The notes: generated by a model not told the origin, from the sequence alone. 64,000 nt of DNA from an uncultured Clostridia bacterium (GCA_934177725.1 CAKPPO010000009.1:1-64000); one strand, 5' to 3'. Shown: positions 52,485 to 62,017, counted from the first letter of the stretch. Translations and numbers: made by a program.

Positions 52485-52646
52485 TTTTTAATTAGCCCCC
52501 TATTACTATTTTATTGGGTAATTTTAAAACAGATTTCAAGTTCTATCCATTGCTGGTGCAAATTTTAAATGTCGACTCTTATCTTTTTAAAATTTATTTA
52601 GTTGTTTTTTTCCAATTAAGGATATTTTCTAATCAAATTATTGTCT

Positions 52647-52672
52647 AATTGGGGGGATACTAGCCCCCAATT
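52647..52672. repeat. GC-rich hairpin between rpoB and rpoC
   Basis: AATTGGGGG (52647-52655) and CCCCCAATT (52664-52672) are perfect arms around GATACTAG, 10 bases past the rpoB stop. No T-run follows on the minus strand. It resembles the AATTGGGGAC REP-like hairpin at 62166 and may act in mRNA processing or stability rather than termination. Confidence 0.65.
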
Positions 52673-52681
52673 GCAATTTTT

Positions 52682-55600
52682 TTATTCTAATCCGTCTTCA
52701 TTTTCTAAATTGTCTTCTGCTAAGTCTGAATCAAATATAGAATCATCACCTTCATCGTCTAAACCAAGGAATAAATCATCTGATTCATCTGTGTCTAATA
52801 GCATTGCATCTGAATCTTCATCTGCTTCTATATAGCTATCTTCTAATTCTGATTCATCAACTACGTTTTCTCCGACTTTTGCGTCTTCGTAGTCTATTCC
52901 TTCATCAATATGTTCTTGTAATTCTAATTCTTTATTATCTTCTGAATATAGACGTATGTCTAATCCTAAAGATTGAAGTTCTTTAATTAATACTTTAAAG
53001 CTTTCAGGAACACCTGGTTCAGGAATATTTTCACCTTTTACAATTGCTTCATATGTTTTAACACGTCCAACAACGTCGTCTGATTTAACTGTTAACATTT
53101 CTTGTAATGTGTAAGCTGCACCATATGCTTCTAATGCCCAAACTTCCATCTCTCCAAAACGTTGTCCACCGAATTGTGCTTTACCACCTAGAGGTTGTTG
53201 TGTAACTAGTGAGTATGGTCCAGTTGAACGAGCATGTATTTTATCATCAACTAAGTGATGTAGTTTAAGCATGTACATTACACCAACTGTAACAGGGTTA
53301 TCAAATTTTTCACCTGTACGTCCATCATGAAGTATTGTTTTTCCGTCTGGTCTTAATCCTGCTTCTACCAATAATTTCTTAATTTCTTCGTCTGTAGCAC
53401 CATCAAATACTGGTGTTGCAACTTTCCATCCTAATGCTTTTGCAGCCATACCTAAGTGAACTTCTAGAACTTGACCTAAGTTCATACGAGATGGAATACC
53501 TTGTGGGTTTAATACTATATCTACTGGTGTACCATCTTCTAAGAATGGCATGTCTTCTACTGGAAGTATTCTTGAAATAACACCTTTGTTACCATGACGT
53601 CCGGCCATTTTATCACCAACAGAGATTTTTCTCTTTGTTGCAATATAACAACGAATTACTTGGTTAACACCAGGTCCTAATTCATCTGAATTATCTCTAG
53701 TAAATATTTTAACATCTACTATTGTTCCAGCTTCACCATGTGGAACTCTTAAAGATGTATCTCTAACTTCTCTTGCTTTTTCTCCAAATATAGCACGAAG
53801 TAATCTTTCTTCTGCTGTAAGTTCTGTTTCTCCTTTTGGAGTAACTTTTCCTACTAATATATCTCCTGGTCTTACTTCAGCACCAATTCTTATAATTCCG
53901 TTTTCATCTAGGTCTTTTAAGCTGTCATCTCCGACATTTGGAATATCACGAGTGATTTCTTCTGGACCTAATTTTGTATCACGGCATTCGCAATCATATT
54001 CTTCAATATGTATAGATGTATAAACATCTTCTTTAACTAATCTTTCGCTAATTAATACAGCGTCCTCGTAGTTGTAACCTTCCCAAGTTGTGAAAGCTAT
54101 TAAAACGTTTCTTCCTAAAGCCATTTCTCCATCCTTTGTAGATGGTCCATCAGCTAAAATGTCTCCTGCTTTAACTTTTTCTCCTCTTGTTACAACTGGT
54201 CTTTGGTTAATACATGTACCACCATTTGTTCTTTTGAACTTACGTAGTTTATATGTATCTATTTCATTCTTTTTATTACGTACTTTTACTTCGTCTGCTG
54301 TTACTTTTTCTACAATACCTTCATTAATTGCAGTAATTGTAATTCCAGAGTCTCTTGCTGCTCTGTATTCAATTCCTGTTCCAACTATTGGAGACTCTGG
54401 CATAAGTAGTGGAACTGCTTGACGTTGCATGTTAGAACCCATAAGTGAACGTTTAACGTCATCATGCTCTAAGAATGGTATCATTGCTGCTGCAACAGAT
54501 ACTAATTGTTTTGGAGAAACATCTACATAGTCAACTTGGCTAGCGTCAACTTCTGTAATTTCTTCTCTATGACGTACACGAATTCTCTTATTTTCAAATT
54601 TTCCATCTTTATCTAATGGTTCTGATGCTTGAGCGATAATATATTTATCTTCTTCATCAGCTGGCATATATTCTACAGTATCTGTAACTTTTCCATCTAC
54701 TACTTTTCTATATGGTGTTTCAATAAATCCATATTCATTAATAACTGCAAAAGATGATAATGCAGAAATAAGTCCAATGTTTGGTCCTTCTGGAGATTCT
54801 ACTGGGCAAAGTCTTCCATAGTGAGTATAGTGAATATCACGTACTTCGAATCCTGCTCTTTCACGAGAAAGTCCACCAGGTCCTAATGCTGAAATTCTTC
54901 TTTTATGTGTAAGCTCTGATAATGGGTTTGTTTGATCCATAAATTGTGATAATTGAGAGCTTCCAAAGAATTCCCTAATAGATGATGTAATAGGTTTTGT
55001 ATTAATTAATGTTTGTGGTGTTACTATGTCTAAGTCTTGAATTGTCATTCTTTCACGAACAACTCTTTCAAGTCTTGTTAAACCAATTCTAAATTGATTT
55101 TGTAATAATTCACCAACACATCTAATACGTCTGTTTCCTAAATGGTCTATATCATCTGTTACACCTAGTCCATGATCTAAGTTTAACAAATAACTAATTG
55201 AAGCAATTATATCTTCGTTTGTTATATGTTTTGGTATTAATTCTTCTTTTCTTTCTTTTAATACTTTGTGTAAATCTTTTTTATCAGTTGTATCTAATAT
55301 TGATTTTAGTACTTCATAATTTACTTCTTCTTTGAAATGTAAATCTGAGATATCAACATCTGTTACAAATTTGTGGATATTTACTGTTCCATTTCCTATA
55401 ATTCTAACTTTAGTTTCTCCAACTTTAACATCTACAATGTTTAGTCCTGTATTTTGTATTTCTTCTGCTATTTCTTCTGAAATAACATTGTCTTTTTCTA
55501 CTAATACTTCACCTGTTGTTGGATCAATAATATCTTCAAATGCTACTTTTCCAGTAATTCTAGATGCTAAACTTAATTTTTTATTAAATTTATAACGTCC

Positions 55601-56407
55601 TACTTTTGCTAAGTCATATCTTCTTTCATCAAAGAATAAACCATTAAATAAGTTTCTTGCAGCATCTACAGTTGGAAGTTCACCTGGTCTTAATTTTTTG
55701 TAAATTTCTATTAAAGCTTCATCTGTAGTTTTAATAGTATCTTTTTGAATTGTAGCTTTAAGTTTTTCTTCTTCTCCAAATAAAGCTAACATTTCTTCGT
55801 CTGTAGCAATTCCAATTGCTCTTAAAAGACAAGTTACTGGTATTTTTCTTGTTCTATCAACTCTTGCCCAGAATACGTCGTTTCCATCTGTTTCGTATTC
55901 AATCCATGCACCACGAATTGGCATAACAGTTGAAGTAAATATTTTTTTACCTGTTTTGTCGAATTCAGAAGCATAGTAACATCCTGGTGAACGTACTAAT
56001 TGGCTTACTACAACTCTTTCTGCACCATTTATGATGAATGTTCCACTTTCTGTCATTAATGGGAAGTCTCCTAAATAAATTTCTTGTTCTTTAATTTCGC
56101 CTGTTTCACGGTTGATTAAACGTACTTTTACATGTAATCTTGTTGAATATGTTGCGTCTCTTTCTTTTGCTTCTTCAACAGAATACTTTGTTTTGTCTTC
56201 CATGTAATAGTCAAAGAACTCAAGTACAAGGTTTCCAGAGTAGTCTACTATTGGAGATATATCTTGTAAAACTTCTCCTAATCCTTCTTCTACAAACCAA
56301 TCGTAAGAGTCTTTTTGGACTTTAATTAAGTTTGGCATCTCAATAAAGTCACCAATTTTTGCAAACGTTTTACGTGTGCATTTTTCGTGTTTGATATCTT
56401 TTACCAA
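52682..56407 (-). CDS. rpoB: DNA-directed RNA polymerase subunit beta
   Basis: The 1241-residue beta subunit contains the rifampicin region GSSQLSQFMDQTNPLSELTHKRR (residues match the sensitive consensus), RDIHYTHYGRLCPVESPEGPNIGL, the GDKMAGRHGNKG active-site lysine region and C-terminal GGKAQFGGQRFGEMEVWALEAYGA. The final 70 residues are an acidic tail (DEDSDAMLLDTDESDD) that extends beyond the usual end. The start is TTG 56407 behind GGGGGTAAT, a weak initiator. It has its own promoter at 56707-56736; rplJ and rplL, the usual upstream neighbours, are not adjacent. Confidence 0.98.
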   Translation of the reverse strand: MVKDIKHEKCTRKTFAKIGDFIEMPNLIKVQKDSYDWFVEEGLGEVLQDISPIVDYSGNLVLEFFDYYMEDKTKYSVEEAKERDATYSTRLHVKVRLINRETGEIKEQEIYLGDFPLMTESGTFIINGAERVVVSQLVRSPGCYYASEFDKTGKKIFTSTVMPIRGAWIEYETDGNDVFWARVDRTRKIPVTCLLRAIGIATDEEMLALFGEEEKLKATIQKDTIKTTDEALIEIYKKLRPGELPTVDAARNLFNGLFFDERRYDLAKVGRYKFNKKLSLASRITGKVAFEDIIDPTTGEVLVEKDNVISEEIAEEIQNTGLNIVDVKVGETKVRIIGNGTVNIHKFVTDVDISDLHFKEEVNYEVLKSILDTTDKKDLHKVLKERKEELIPKHITNEDIIASISYLLNLDHGLGVTDDIDHLGNRRIRCVGELLQNQFRIGLTRLERVVRERMTIQDLDIVTPQTLINTKPITSSIREFFGSSQLSQFMDQTNPLSELTHKRRISALGPGGLSRERAGFEVRDIHYTHYGRLCPVESPEGPNIGLISALSSFAVINEYGFIETPYRKVVDGKVTDTVEYMPADEEDKYIIAQASEPLDKDGKFENKRIRVRHREEITEVDASQVDYVDVSPKQLVSVAAAMIPFLEHDDVKRSLMGSNMQRQAVPLLMPESPIVGTGIEYRAARDSGITITAINEGIVEKVTADEVKVRNKKNEIDTYKLRKFKRTNGGTCINQRPVVTRGEKVKAGDILADGPSTKDGEMALGRNVLIAFTTWEGYNYEDAVLISERLVKEDVYTSIHIEEYDCECRDTKLGPEEITRDIPNVGDDSLKDLDENGIIRIGAEVRPGDILVGKVTPKGETELTAEERLLRAIFGEKAREVRDTSLRVPHGEAGTIVDVKIFTRDNSDELGPGVNQVIRCYIATKRKISVGDKMAGRHGNKGVISRILPVEDMPFLEDGTPVDIVLNPQGIPSRMNLGQVLEVHLGMAAKALGWKVATPVFDGATDEEIKKLLVEAGLRPDGKTILHDGRTGEKFDNPVTVGVMYMLKLHHLVDDKIHARSTGPYSLVTQQPLGGKAQFGGQRFGEMEVWALEAYGAAYTLQEMLTVKSDDVVGRVKTYEAIVKGENIPEPGVPESFKVLIKELQSLGLDIRLYSEDNKELELQEHIDEGIDYEDAKVGENVVDESELEDSYIEADEDSDAMLLDTDESDDLFLGLDDEGDDSIFDSDLAEDNLENEDGLE

Positions 56408-56706
56408 AACAAATTACCCCCTATATTGAATTTAAAGCAGACTTAAATTTTTAGCATTTTGCGAACTTAAATACCATTTCTCAATGTTTCAAATATATTT
56501 ATTTTCACATTAAATGCACTTTTGTGAATAAAATTTATAGGTAAAAGAAGCCCTTCTTGTTTTTATTTTTCTTACTTAAAATTTAACTTTGCTGCTTACC
56601 TAAAGTTAAGTTTTCCGTAGGTTAAAATAAAACAATTCCTCTTCTTTTTTAATAAAATTTTCGTGATTAATTCTTTTGTAAGACAAAAATTTGCTTATAC
56701 CATTTA
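56408..56706 (-). other. rpoB 5' leader (about 290 bases, structured, no gene)
   Basis: No gene is supported between the rpoB start and its promoter. The leader holds TTAACTTT (56583-56590) paired with AAAGTTAA (56602-56609) and a small AAGAAG/CTTCTT hairpin at 56545-56558 followed on the minus strand by TTTT, which could act as a weak attenuator. A 62-codon minus-strand frame at 56606-56794 spans the promoter and lacks a ribosome site, so I reject it. Confidence 0.45.
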
Positions 56707-56736
56707 AGTATACTTTATTTTTCTTAGGCTTGTCAA
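56707..56736 (-). promoter_or_regulatory. rpoBC promoter
   Basis: TTGACA (56736-56731), an 18-base spacer and TATACT (56712-56707) form a strong promoter about 300 bases upstream of rpoB. Confidence 0.75.
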
Positions 56737-56894
56737 TACTTTGCGGACAATTTGTTAATATTTTTTTGGTGTTTTTTATGGTTTTTAAGTACACTTTCTC
56801 TTTTAGAAATATTTTTATTATATTAGATTATTTTATTTCTTTTTTGGCAATAATGTGATATAATATAATTATATTGAAAAGGAGTATTTATATT

Positions 56895-57830
56895 ATGTTA
56901 GGAGAAAAAATAAAATTATATAGAGAAAACTTAAATATGACTCAAAATGAAATTGCAGAAGTACTAGGAGTTAAATCTACAACTATTTCAAAATATGAGT
57001 CTGGAATTCTAGAACCTAATATTGAATCATTAAAAAAATTATCTGAACTATTTAATGTTTCAATTGACGAATTACTAAAAGACGATACTTTTAATGTATC
57101 TAAAATAAATATTTTAGACATATTAAGGGAACAAAAAAATATGAAATTAAAAGGTAATTTGTATCATAATACACAAATCAGTTTTGCTTATAATACAAAT
57201 CACATAGAAGGAAGTAAACTTACAGAAGATCAAACTAGATATATTTATGAAACTAACACTTTATTAGCCTCAAAAGATACTATTATAGGTATAGACGATA
57301 TTTTAGAAACTGCAAATCATTTTAAATTGGTCGATTATATGTTAGACATAGCAGATAAAAAATTAACTGAAAAAATGATAAAAGAATTTCATAAAATCCT
57401 AAAAGAAGGAACATCAGATAGTATAAAAGAGTGGTTTATTGTTGGCGATTATAAGAAACTTCCAAACGAAGTCGGCAGTTTAAAAACTACTGAACCTAAA
57501 AACGTAGAAAGAGATATGAAAAAATTGCTAGAATGGTATAATTCTATAAATCAAATAACTATAAAGGAAATAATTGAATTTCATGCAAAATTTGAAAAAA
57601 TACATCCGTTTCAAGATGGTAATGGAAGAATTGGTAGAATAATTGCTTTTAAAGAATGTTTAAAAAATAATATTGTACCATTTATAATTTTAGATAATGA
57701 AAAATTATTTTATTATAGAGGCTTAAACGAATATCAATCTAATAAGGAAAAAGGATATTTAATTGATACTTGTTTAAATGCCCAAGATCAATATATTGAA
57801 ATGATTAAATATTATATAGATATTAAATAA
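56895..57830 (+). CDS. XRE-type HTH plus Fic domain protein
   Basis: The 311-residue protein joins an N-terminal XRE helix-turn-helix (MTQNEIAEVLGVKSTTISKYE, about residues 15-35) to a Fic domain. The catalytic motif HPFQDGNGRIGR (HxFxDGNGRxxR) is intact, predicting AMP or NMP transfer to hydroxyl side chains. An inhibitory helix is suggested by TNHIEGS, a (S/T)xxxE(G/N)-type motif just before the Fic core, so the enzyme may be auto-inhibited. The start is ATG 56895 after AAGGAG, with an extended -10 (TGATATAAT, 56856-56864) upstream; a TTG frame from 56874 is less likely. DNA-binding suggests self-regulation. No separate antitoxin is next to it. Confidence 0.9.
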   Translation: MLGEKIKLYRENLNMTQNEIAEVLGVKSTTISKYESGILEPNIESLKKLSELFNVSIDELLKDDTFNVSKINILDILREQKNMKLKGNLYHNTQISFAYNTNHIEGSKLTEDQTRYIYETNTLLASKDTIIGIDDILETANHFKLVDYMLDIADKKLTEKMIKEFHKILKEGTSDSIKEWFIVGDYKKLPNEVGSLKTTEPKNVERDMKKLLEWYNSINQITIKEIIEFHAKFEKIHPFQDGNGRIGRIIAFKECLKNNIVPFIILDNEKLFYYRGLNEYQSNKEKGYLIDTCLNAQDQYIEMIKYYIDIK

Positions 57831-57840
57831 GAAACTTTTA

Positions 57841-57878
57841 AAAAACAAAAAATCCGCTATAGCGGATTTTTTGTTTTT
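57841..57878. terminator. Bidirectional terminator after the Fic gene
   Basis: AAAAACAAAAAATCCGCT (57841-57858) and AGCGGATTTTTTGTTTTT (57861-57878) are perfect 18-base arms in convergent space, ending in T-runs both ways. Confidence 0.9.
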
Positions 57879-57891
57879 TTATATTTATTTT

Positions 57892-59136
57892 TTATTCAGC
57901 TTTCTCTCCACAATTGCTACAGAATTTTGAATCTTTGCCTAATTTACTATTGCATTTTTTGCAAGTTCTTGGCTTTGGTGATCCACAATTTGTACAGAAG
58001 TTTCCTTCATTTTCGCTTCCACAATCACAAGTCCATTTATTAGAAACTGGTTCTTTTGCTTCTTCTGCAACTGTTGGTTCTTCAGTTTTTGTCTCTTCTA
58101 CTGGTTTTTCTACTACTTCTTCTTGTTTGTTTAAATCCATTTTGCTATTTTCAGTATTATTCCATGGTCCAGAAACTGCTCCTCCAACTACATTTCCAGT
58201 ATTCATGTTCATCATTCCGATTCCCATAAATCCGTTCATTGCTCCTCCGCTGTTTTCTGCTGCGCTTTTAACGGCTTCTGAATATGCACTAACCATTTTT
58301 CCTTGTTGCATATAAGCATTTGAGCTTAATTCGTAGTCATCTATTTTCTTTTCAGATTCTGCATCTAAAGTAACAGATTCTACAGCGAAACTATCTATTT
58401 TAATTCCTCTTTCACGAATTTTCTCGTCAAATACTTTTTCATCCATCATTTGTCTAATTTCGTCTGTTTGGCTTGGCATTTCAAGTACTGGTACTTTGTA
58501 TTTTGAAGTTCCTAATTCATTTGTTACATTTTGGAATACTGCTATTACTTCGCTTCTTAGTTGTTCTACAACTTGATCTTTTTTGTATATATCAGCTGTT
58601 CCTGCTAATTTTTGCATAAATAATGCTGGATCCATAATGCTAAATGTAAATTTGCCAAAACATTTAATTTGAACTCTTAATGGAGTTAATGTATTTGTCA
58701 TTTGGTTTGGAATTGGATGTGACCAATCTTGGAATGGTATTGGTGCAGGTGTTCCAAACTTATTATCCATAATTTCTTTAATATTAAAGAAGAATACAGC
58801 TTGTTCTTTTGCTGTTGCTCCATTAAATGTAAATCTTTGCCACATTTCTTTAAATACTGCTCCAAATTGTCCTGCAAAGAAAGATGGAGATGATGAACTA
58901 TCAAATGTATAGAATCCATCTTCTGCAGTAGCATCTATAACCCTACCATTATCATATATAACAGCACATTGTCCAGGTGCTACTATAATTGTACTTTTGT
59001 TAGTAATAACTCCTGTAGGTGTTGTTTTTTTTACCATTAATACATCATTTGTCATGTTTTCGCAACGAATTGCTTCTTTCCATTGATCATGTAATGTACT
59101 TCCTACAGCATCTTTTGCTGCTTTAATTAATCCCAT
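57892..59136 (-). CDS. SPFH-domain protein with C-terminal zinc ribbons (YdjI-like)
   Basis: The 414-residue protein has an N-terminal SPFH/band-7-like domain (APGQCAVIYDNGRVIDATAEDG, then QIKCFGKFTFSIMDP and a helical ESVTLDAESEKKIDDYEL segment), a glycine/methionine-rich hinge, an acidic linker and two C-terminal zinc ribbons (WTCDCGSENEGNFCTNCGSPK; CKKCNSKLGKDSKFCSNCGEK). It fits the YdjI or virion-core-like family of Bacillus. Band-7 proteins scaffold membrane microdomains. The Tim44-like zinc-ribbon gene upstream is codirectional, so the pair likely works together, as in the ydjGHI operon. Start ATG 59136 behind AAGGAGG. Confidence 0.85.
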   Translation of the reverse strand: MGLIKAAKDAVGSTLHDQWKEAIRCENMTNDVLMVKKTTPTGVITNKSTIIVAPGQCAVIYDNGRVIDATAEDGFYTFDSSSSPSFFAGQFGAVFKEMWQRFTFNGATAKEQAVFFFNIKEIMDNKFGTPAPIPFQDWSHPIPNQMTNTLTPLRVQIKCFGKFTFSIMDPALFMQKLAGTADIYKKDQVVEQLRSEVIAVFQNVTNELGTSKYKVPVLEMPSQTDEIRQMMDEKVFDEKIRERGIKIDSFAVESVTLDAESEKKIDDYELSSNAYMQQGKMVSAYSEAVKSAAENSGGAMNGFMGIGMMNMNTGNVVGGAVSGPWNNTENSKMDLNKQEEVVEKPVEETKTEEPTVAEEAKEPVSNKWTCDCGSENEGNFCTNCGSPKPRTCKKCNSKLGKDSKFCSNCGEKAE

Positions 59137-59157
59137 AATTTTTCCTCCTTATTTTAG

Positions 59158-59258
59158 TTGAAGCAAAAAGGGCAGATGAATCAAAATTATTTTTTAGTCG
59201 TTCGAGCCGAAAGCGAGTTACGAATAAAATATGCAAATGCAACGTCCCTTTTGCGTCA
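59158..59258. repeat. MITE/REP-like element of about 100 bp
   Basis: Imperfect terminal inverted repeats TTGAAGCAAAAAGGG (59158-59172) and CCCTTTTGCGTCA (59246-59258) bracket an internal stem around CGAGCCGAAAGCGAG. The right end matches the GACGCAAA family of the hairpin at 39518. It fills the space between the two zinc-ribbon genes. Confidence 0.5.
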
Positions 59259-59262
59259 TTTT

Positions 59263-60183
59263 TTATCTTAATGGCTCTAAGCCAGATAGTACCCAAGTAT
59301 TTGCTCCTGTTGTTATAACACTTCCGCAGTATTCGCATTTTCCTGCAGATGTAATTTCTGTTGGTGCTCCGCAGTTTGGGCAATTTGTTGTTTTAACTTT
59401 AGCTGTTCCTTCTGGAGTTAATACACCAGTTTTTCTTTCAAATGTTAATTTATATACTGTTGTTCTATCTTGTGTTTTGCTTCCTTCTAGAAGTTGTTGT
59501 GTTTTTGCATCAATTATATAATCTTTCATTGTAGATTTTAATGCAATTTCTAATATATCTCTATCTCCTTCTTGTCTGAAGTTATAAAGAGCTGCGTAAT
59601 TTACTGCTATTCTATCCATTACATTAATACGATTTGTATCTATATAACCTTGAACTTGTGCTTTGTGTTGTTCAAATAGGCTTTCTGTTTCAAATGGTCT
59701 CATTGGCTCCCAGTCTCTTGCTGTCCATGCATTTTGTAATTTTACAAATAAATCTTTTGCAAATGATAACATTTTTTCTTCTGAGAAGTTTGGATCAAAT
59801 TTCTTAATAGCTTCTGCATAAATATGTGATTTACTTGTATCTACTACTGGCATTGGACGAGTTGGTGTTGGGGCAACATTGTAATTTCGTTGTCCTTTTC
59901 CTTTCTTAGAATTAGCACTTATTATTATTGCTATAATTATTATAAAAACTACTGTTCCAAATCCTACTCCAAAAGAGCCTGAACCTGAACTTGAGCTATA
60001 ATCATCATCCCAATCCCAACTTGAAGAACTTGAACCCCAGTCTGATGAGCTAGAACCCCAATCTGATGATGAGCTTCCACTATCATATCTATCAAAACTT
60101 CCAACGTCTGCAAAACTTAATGTATGTATTCCTATTATTATAAAAGATAATAAAACAATTGCTATATTTCTTATTTTTTTCAT
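59263..60183 (-). CDS. Tim44-like domain membrane protein with zinc ribbon
   Basis: The 306-residue protein has a signal peptide (IAIVLLSFIIIGIHTLSFA), an extracytoplasmic low-complexity segment made of repeated SSSSDWG units, a membrane helix (GFGTVVFIIIIAIIISA) and then a cytoplasmic Tim44/MlaF-like domain (DPNFSEEKMLSFAKDLFVKLQNAWTARDWEPMRPFET). It ends with a zinc ribbon (CPNCGAPTEITSAGKCEYCGS). Such proteins recur next to SPFH/zinc-ribbon genes in Firmicutes, but their role is unknown. ATG at 60183 follows GTAGGAGGTGA; a TTGACA-type promoter lies upstream. Confidence 0.85.
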   Translation of the reverse strand: MKKIRNIAIVLLSFIIIGIHTLSFADVGSFDRYDSGSSSSDWGSSSSDWGSSSSSWDWDDDYSSSSGSGSFGVGFGTVVFIIIIAIIISANSKKGKGQRNYNVAPTPTRPMPVVDTSKSHIYAEAIKKFDPNFSEEKMLSFAKDLFVKLQNAWTARDWEPMRPFETESLFEQHKAQVQGYIDTNRINVMDRIAVNYAALYNFRQEGDRDILEIALKSTMKDYIIDAKTQQLLEGSKTQDRTTVYKLTFERKTGVLTPEGTAKVKTTNCPNCGAPTEITSAGKCEYCGSVITTGANTWVLSGLEPLR

Positions 60184-60258
60184 TCGTTCACCTCCTACTT
60201 TGCTCTTTAATTTTTATGCTTTGCATAATACTTTTATGCTTTTACCTTATACATTTAT

Positions 60259-60286
60259 AATATAATTTTTTAATACATTTTGTCAA
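60259..60286 (-). promoter_or_regulatory. Promoter of the Tim44-like/SPFH operon
   Basis: TTGACA (60286-60281), a 16-base spacer and TATATT (60264-60259) on the minus strand, about 75 bases ahead of the ATG. Confidence 0.6.
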
Positions 60287-60478
60287 TCTTTTTTGCATAT
60301 TGGCATATTTTGTCTAATTTTTCTAGTTACCTCAAAATTATCCCAAAAGTTTCATGTTCTTTTTGCTAGCTTTTGCGTAATTATCTAATTTTCTTTTCAG
60401 AAAATAGTAGACTTTTTTCATTTATTATAGTACAATGTTTGAGATTTAAATTTATATTAAAGCAAAGGAGTTTTTTTA

Positions 60479-61045
60479 ATGGCAACTTTACCAATTGTTG
60501 TAAAATATTTAATAGTATTTTTTGTAAGTATGGTACCTATTGTAGAATTAAGAGGTGCTATTCCAATTGCAGAAAGTTTAGGTTTAAATATATTTTTGTA
60601 TTATCCTATAGCTATTATAGGAAATATGCTTCCTGTACCAATCATTTACCTATTTGCAAGAAAAGTACTTGAGTGGGGAAAAGATAAAAAAATAATAGGA
60701 AAATTTTTCACTTGGTGTTTAGAAAAAGGTGAAAAAGGTGGAGAAAAACTAAAAAAATCTGCTGGAAACAACGGAATATTTTGGGCATTACTAATATTTG
60801 TTGGTATTCCTTTACCTGGCACTGGTGCATGGACAGGCACATTAGCTGCTTCATTTTTGAACTTAGATTTCAAAACTAGTGTAACTGCAGTAGCTTTAGG
60901 TGTTTTATTAGCTGGTATTATAATGTCTTTAGGTAGTAAAATTGTATCAATACTTGGATGGCCAGGTGTAATCGCAATTATAGCAGTTTTACTTGTAATT
61001 ATAGTAGCATCAGTTATTATCAAAAAAAGAAAAAATCGCAATTAA
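60479..61045 (+). CDS. Putative small multidrug export protein (YqaA/COG2426-like)
   Basis: The 188-residue polytopic protein has about five membrane helices. VPIVELRGAIPIAESLGLN near the N-terminus (the ELRGAIP motif is the family hallmark), IFVGIPLPGTGAWTGTLAA in the middle (PLPGTGAWTG) and a C-terminal helix followed by KKRKNRN match COG2426, related to DedA proteins. Transport of small drugs is an annotation inherited by the family, not demonstrated here. ATG at 60479 follows AAAGGAG. It is a lone plus-strand gene convergent with xth. Confidence 0.88.
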   Translation: MATLPIVVKYLIVFFVSMVPIVELRGAIPIAESLGLNIFLYYPIAIIGNMLPVPIIYLFARKVLEWGKDKKIIGKFFTWCLEKGEKGGEKLKKSAGNNGIFWALLIFVGIPLPGTGAWTGTLAASFLNLDFKTSVTAVALGVLLAGIIMSLGSKIVSILGWPGVIAIIAVLLVIIVASVIIKKRKNRN

Positions 61046-61076
61046 AGTTCTCACATAACATATAAAAAAACACAAT

Positions 61077-61165
61077 CAAGATTTTGTACGCAGTGCAAAC
61101 TGCTACAAAATCTAATTTCTGCCATATTTATCTTCTACAGAAAGTTATCAACTTTCCTAGAATAT
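61077..61165. repeat. Dispersed two-hairpin repeat, copy A
   Basis: The left stem ATTTTGTA/TACAAAAT (61081-61110) has an inner GCAGT/ACTGC stem. A conserved segment starting GCCATATTTATC follows (61121), then a hairpin GAAAGT/ACTTTC shortened relative to copy B. The element lies between convergent genes. Confidence 0.8.
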
Positions 61166-61172
61166 CAAAAAC

Positions 61173-61206
61173 AAACCACGTAAATAAACCGTGGTTTATT
61201 TTTTTA
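61173..61206 (+). terminator. Terminator after the YqaA-like gene
   Basis: AAACCACG (61173-61180) pairs with CGTGGTTT (61190-61197) and is followed by TATTTTTTT, a typical intrinsic terminator in the convergent region before xth. Confidence 0.8.
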
Positions 61207-61228
61207 GTTAATTATTGAGTGTCATTTT

Positions 61229-61984
61229 TTATACCTCTATATCTAATTCTATTGGACAATGGTCACTTCCCATAACTTCACTATGTATTTTACTATCTTC
61301 TATTTTTTCTTTTAAAATATTTGAAGTTATAAAATAATCTATTCTCCACCCAACATTTTTTTCACGTGCTTTCATCATATAAGACCACCATGTATAGGCA
61401 TTTTCTTTTTCAGGATACAGGTATCTAAAGCTATCTATAAATCCAGCGTTTAATAATTCAGTCATCTTATTTCTTTCTTCATCTGTAAAACCTGCACTAT
61501 AATGATTTGTTTTCGGATTTTTTAAATCAATTTCTTCATGAGCCACATTTAAGTCTCCACAATAAATTACAGGTTTTGTTTCTTCTAATTTTTTTAAATA
61601 TCTTCTTATCTCATCTTCCCAAATTTTACGATATTCTAGTCTTTCTAACTCTCTCTTTGAATTTGGAGTATAACAATTAACTAAATAAAACTTTTCATAT
61701 TCAGCTGTTATTATTCTTCCTTCTTGATCATGTTCTTCTATTCCTATACCATATGCAACATTTATTGGTTTTTCTTTAGTAAATACTGCTGTTCCAGAAT
61801 ATCCTTTTTTTATTGCACTATTAAAATATTGATAATATCCATCTAATATAAGTTCTATTTGACCTTCTTGCATTTTTGTCTCTTGAATGCAAAAAATGTC
61901 CGCATCTATCTGTTTAAAAAAATCCATAAATCCTTTATTTATAACCGCTCTTATGCCATTTACGTTCCAAGATATCAATTTCAT
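61229..61984 (-). CDS. xth: Exodeoxyribonuclease III (AP endonuclease family)
   Basis: The enzyme repairs abasic sites by cutting 5' to the lesion and also removes 3' blocking groups. The 251-residue product starts MKLISWNVNGIRAVINKGF, and has CIQETKMQEGQIE (metal-binding Glu), NCYTPNSK, YCGDLNVAHEEIDL, WWSYMMKAREKNVGWRIDYF and the final GSDHCPIEL, the complete ExoIII/ExoA set. I choose ATG 61984 with AGGA upstream; a GTG at 61999 in frame is less convincing. It is monocistronic between two copies of the dispersed repeat. Confidence 0.95.
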   Translation of the reverse strand: MKLISWNVNGIRAVINKGFMDFFKQIDADIFCIQETKMQEGQIELILDGYYQYFNSAIKKGYSGTAVFTKEKPINVAYGIGIEEHDQEGRIITAEYEKFYLVNCYTPNSKRELERLEYRKIWEDEIRRYLKKLEETKPVIYCGDLNVAHEEIDLKNPKTNHYSAGFTDEERNKMTELLNAGFIDSFRYLYPEKENAYTWWSYMMKAREKNVGWRIDYFITSNILKEKIEDSKIHSEVMGSDHCPIELDIEV

Positions 61985-62017
61985 AATAATTTTCCTCACT
62001 TTCTTAAAAACCAGAAT

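Noticed and set aside
56606..56794. 62-codon minus-strand frame ahead of rpoB
   Set aside because: It spans the rpoB promoter and has no ribosome site; composition looks like chance AT-rich reading.
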